A stretch of DNA of 6,848 nt from an uncultured Archangium sp. (GTDB lineage: Bacteria; Myxococcota; Myxococcia; Myxococcales; Myxococcaceae). How positions within the stretch are numbered: the stretch's first letter is position 1; each line of letters opens with the position of its first letter. Under the pieces are notes generated by a model. The model did not search any database and had not been told where the DNA came from. It worked only from the letters and a program-made list of their open reading frames with translations. Made by a program: the position numbers and the translations under genes. This document shows, piece by piece, positions 5,435 to 6,848 of the stretch. The stretch is taken from the NCBI GenBank assembly GCA_946479335.1, contig CAMLFP010000302.1, positions 1 through 6,848 of the forward strand, in the 5' to 3' direction.

Positions 5435-5475
5435 CCCCGCCGCGGCCGCGCAAAGTGCGCTAGAGGCGCCCGCAC

Positions 5476-6848
<1,373 letters not shown>

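Noticed and set aside
5448..5460. Hairpin GCGCA-AAG-TGCGC after pth as a terminator.
   Set aside because: The stem is only 5 bp and no T-run follows; such repeats are common by chance at this GC content.

Overview
The window is GC-rich bacterial chromosome, most likely from a myxobacterium (Myxococcota). The best evidence is a gene of the DUF2378/TIGR02265 family, which is known essentially only from Myxococcales. The strong G/C third-position bias and the ribosomal and translation gene neighbourhood fit this. Most of the window is housekeeping DNA. The less ordinary parts are an unusual SMC-like gene, a probable insertion junction at the left edge, and several well-formed RNA structures.

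Left part (1-1570). The minus strand carries the first 29 codons of rsmI (16S rRNA ribose methyltransferase). Homology stops abruptly near position 58, and a 58-bp segment of about 52% GC runs to the window edge. It may be the end of an insertion sequence or an assembly junction. Four bases upstream of rsmI is a small SnoaL/NTF2-like gene. Diverging from it is the DUF2378 gene on the plus strand, which ends 2 bp from the convergent yraN gene.

Middle part (1199-3920, minus strand). rplS (bL19), a 631-residue SMC/YhaN-like coiled-coil protein with a transmembrane hairpin and no recognisable Walker A motif, and yraN (nuclease-fold protein) lie in a probable operon. In many bacteria the order here is rplS-rnhB-yraN-rsmI; here the SMC-like gene sits where rnhB is often found. 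Its start codon lies in the loop of a perfect 10-bp hairpin directly after rplS.

Right part (3921-6848, plus strand). A short region with candidate overlapping promoters separates rplS from the divergent rplY (bL25, CTC type with an Ala/Lys-rich tail). A strong intrinsic terminator follows rplY and ends 4 nt before the start of pth (peptidyl-tRNA hydrolase). After pth comes a clear TPP riboswitch that overlaps the ribosome-binding site of thiC, which is cut by the window edge after codon 426.

The translation genes (rplS, rplY, pth, rsmI) form a scattered ribosome/tRNA cluster; thiC is a separate, thiamine-controlled unit. No CRISPR array, tRNA, rRNA or complete mobile element is visible, and no gene-free stretch exceeds 300 bases.
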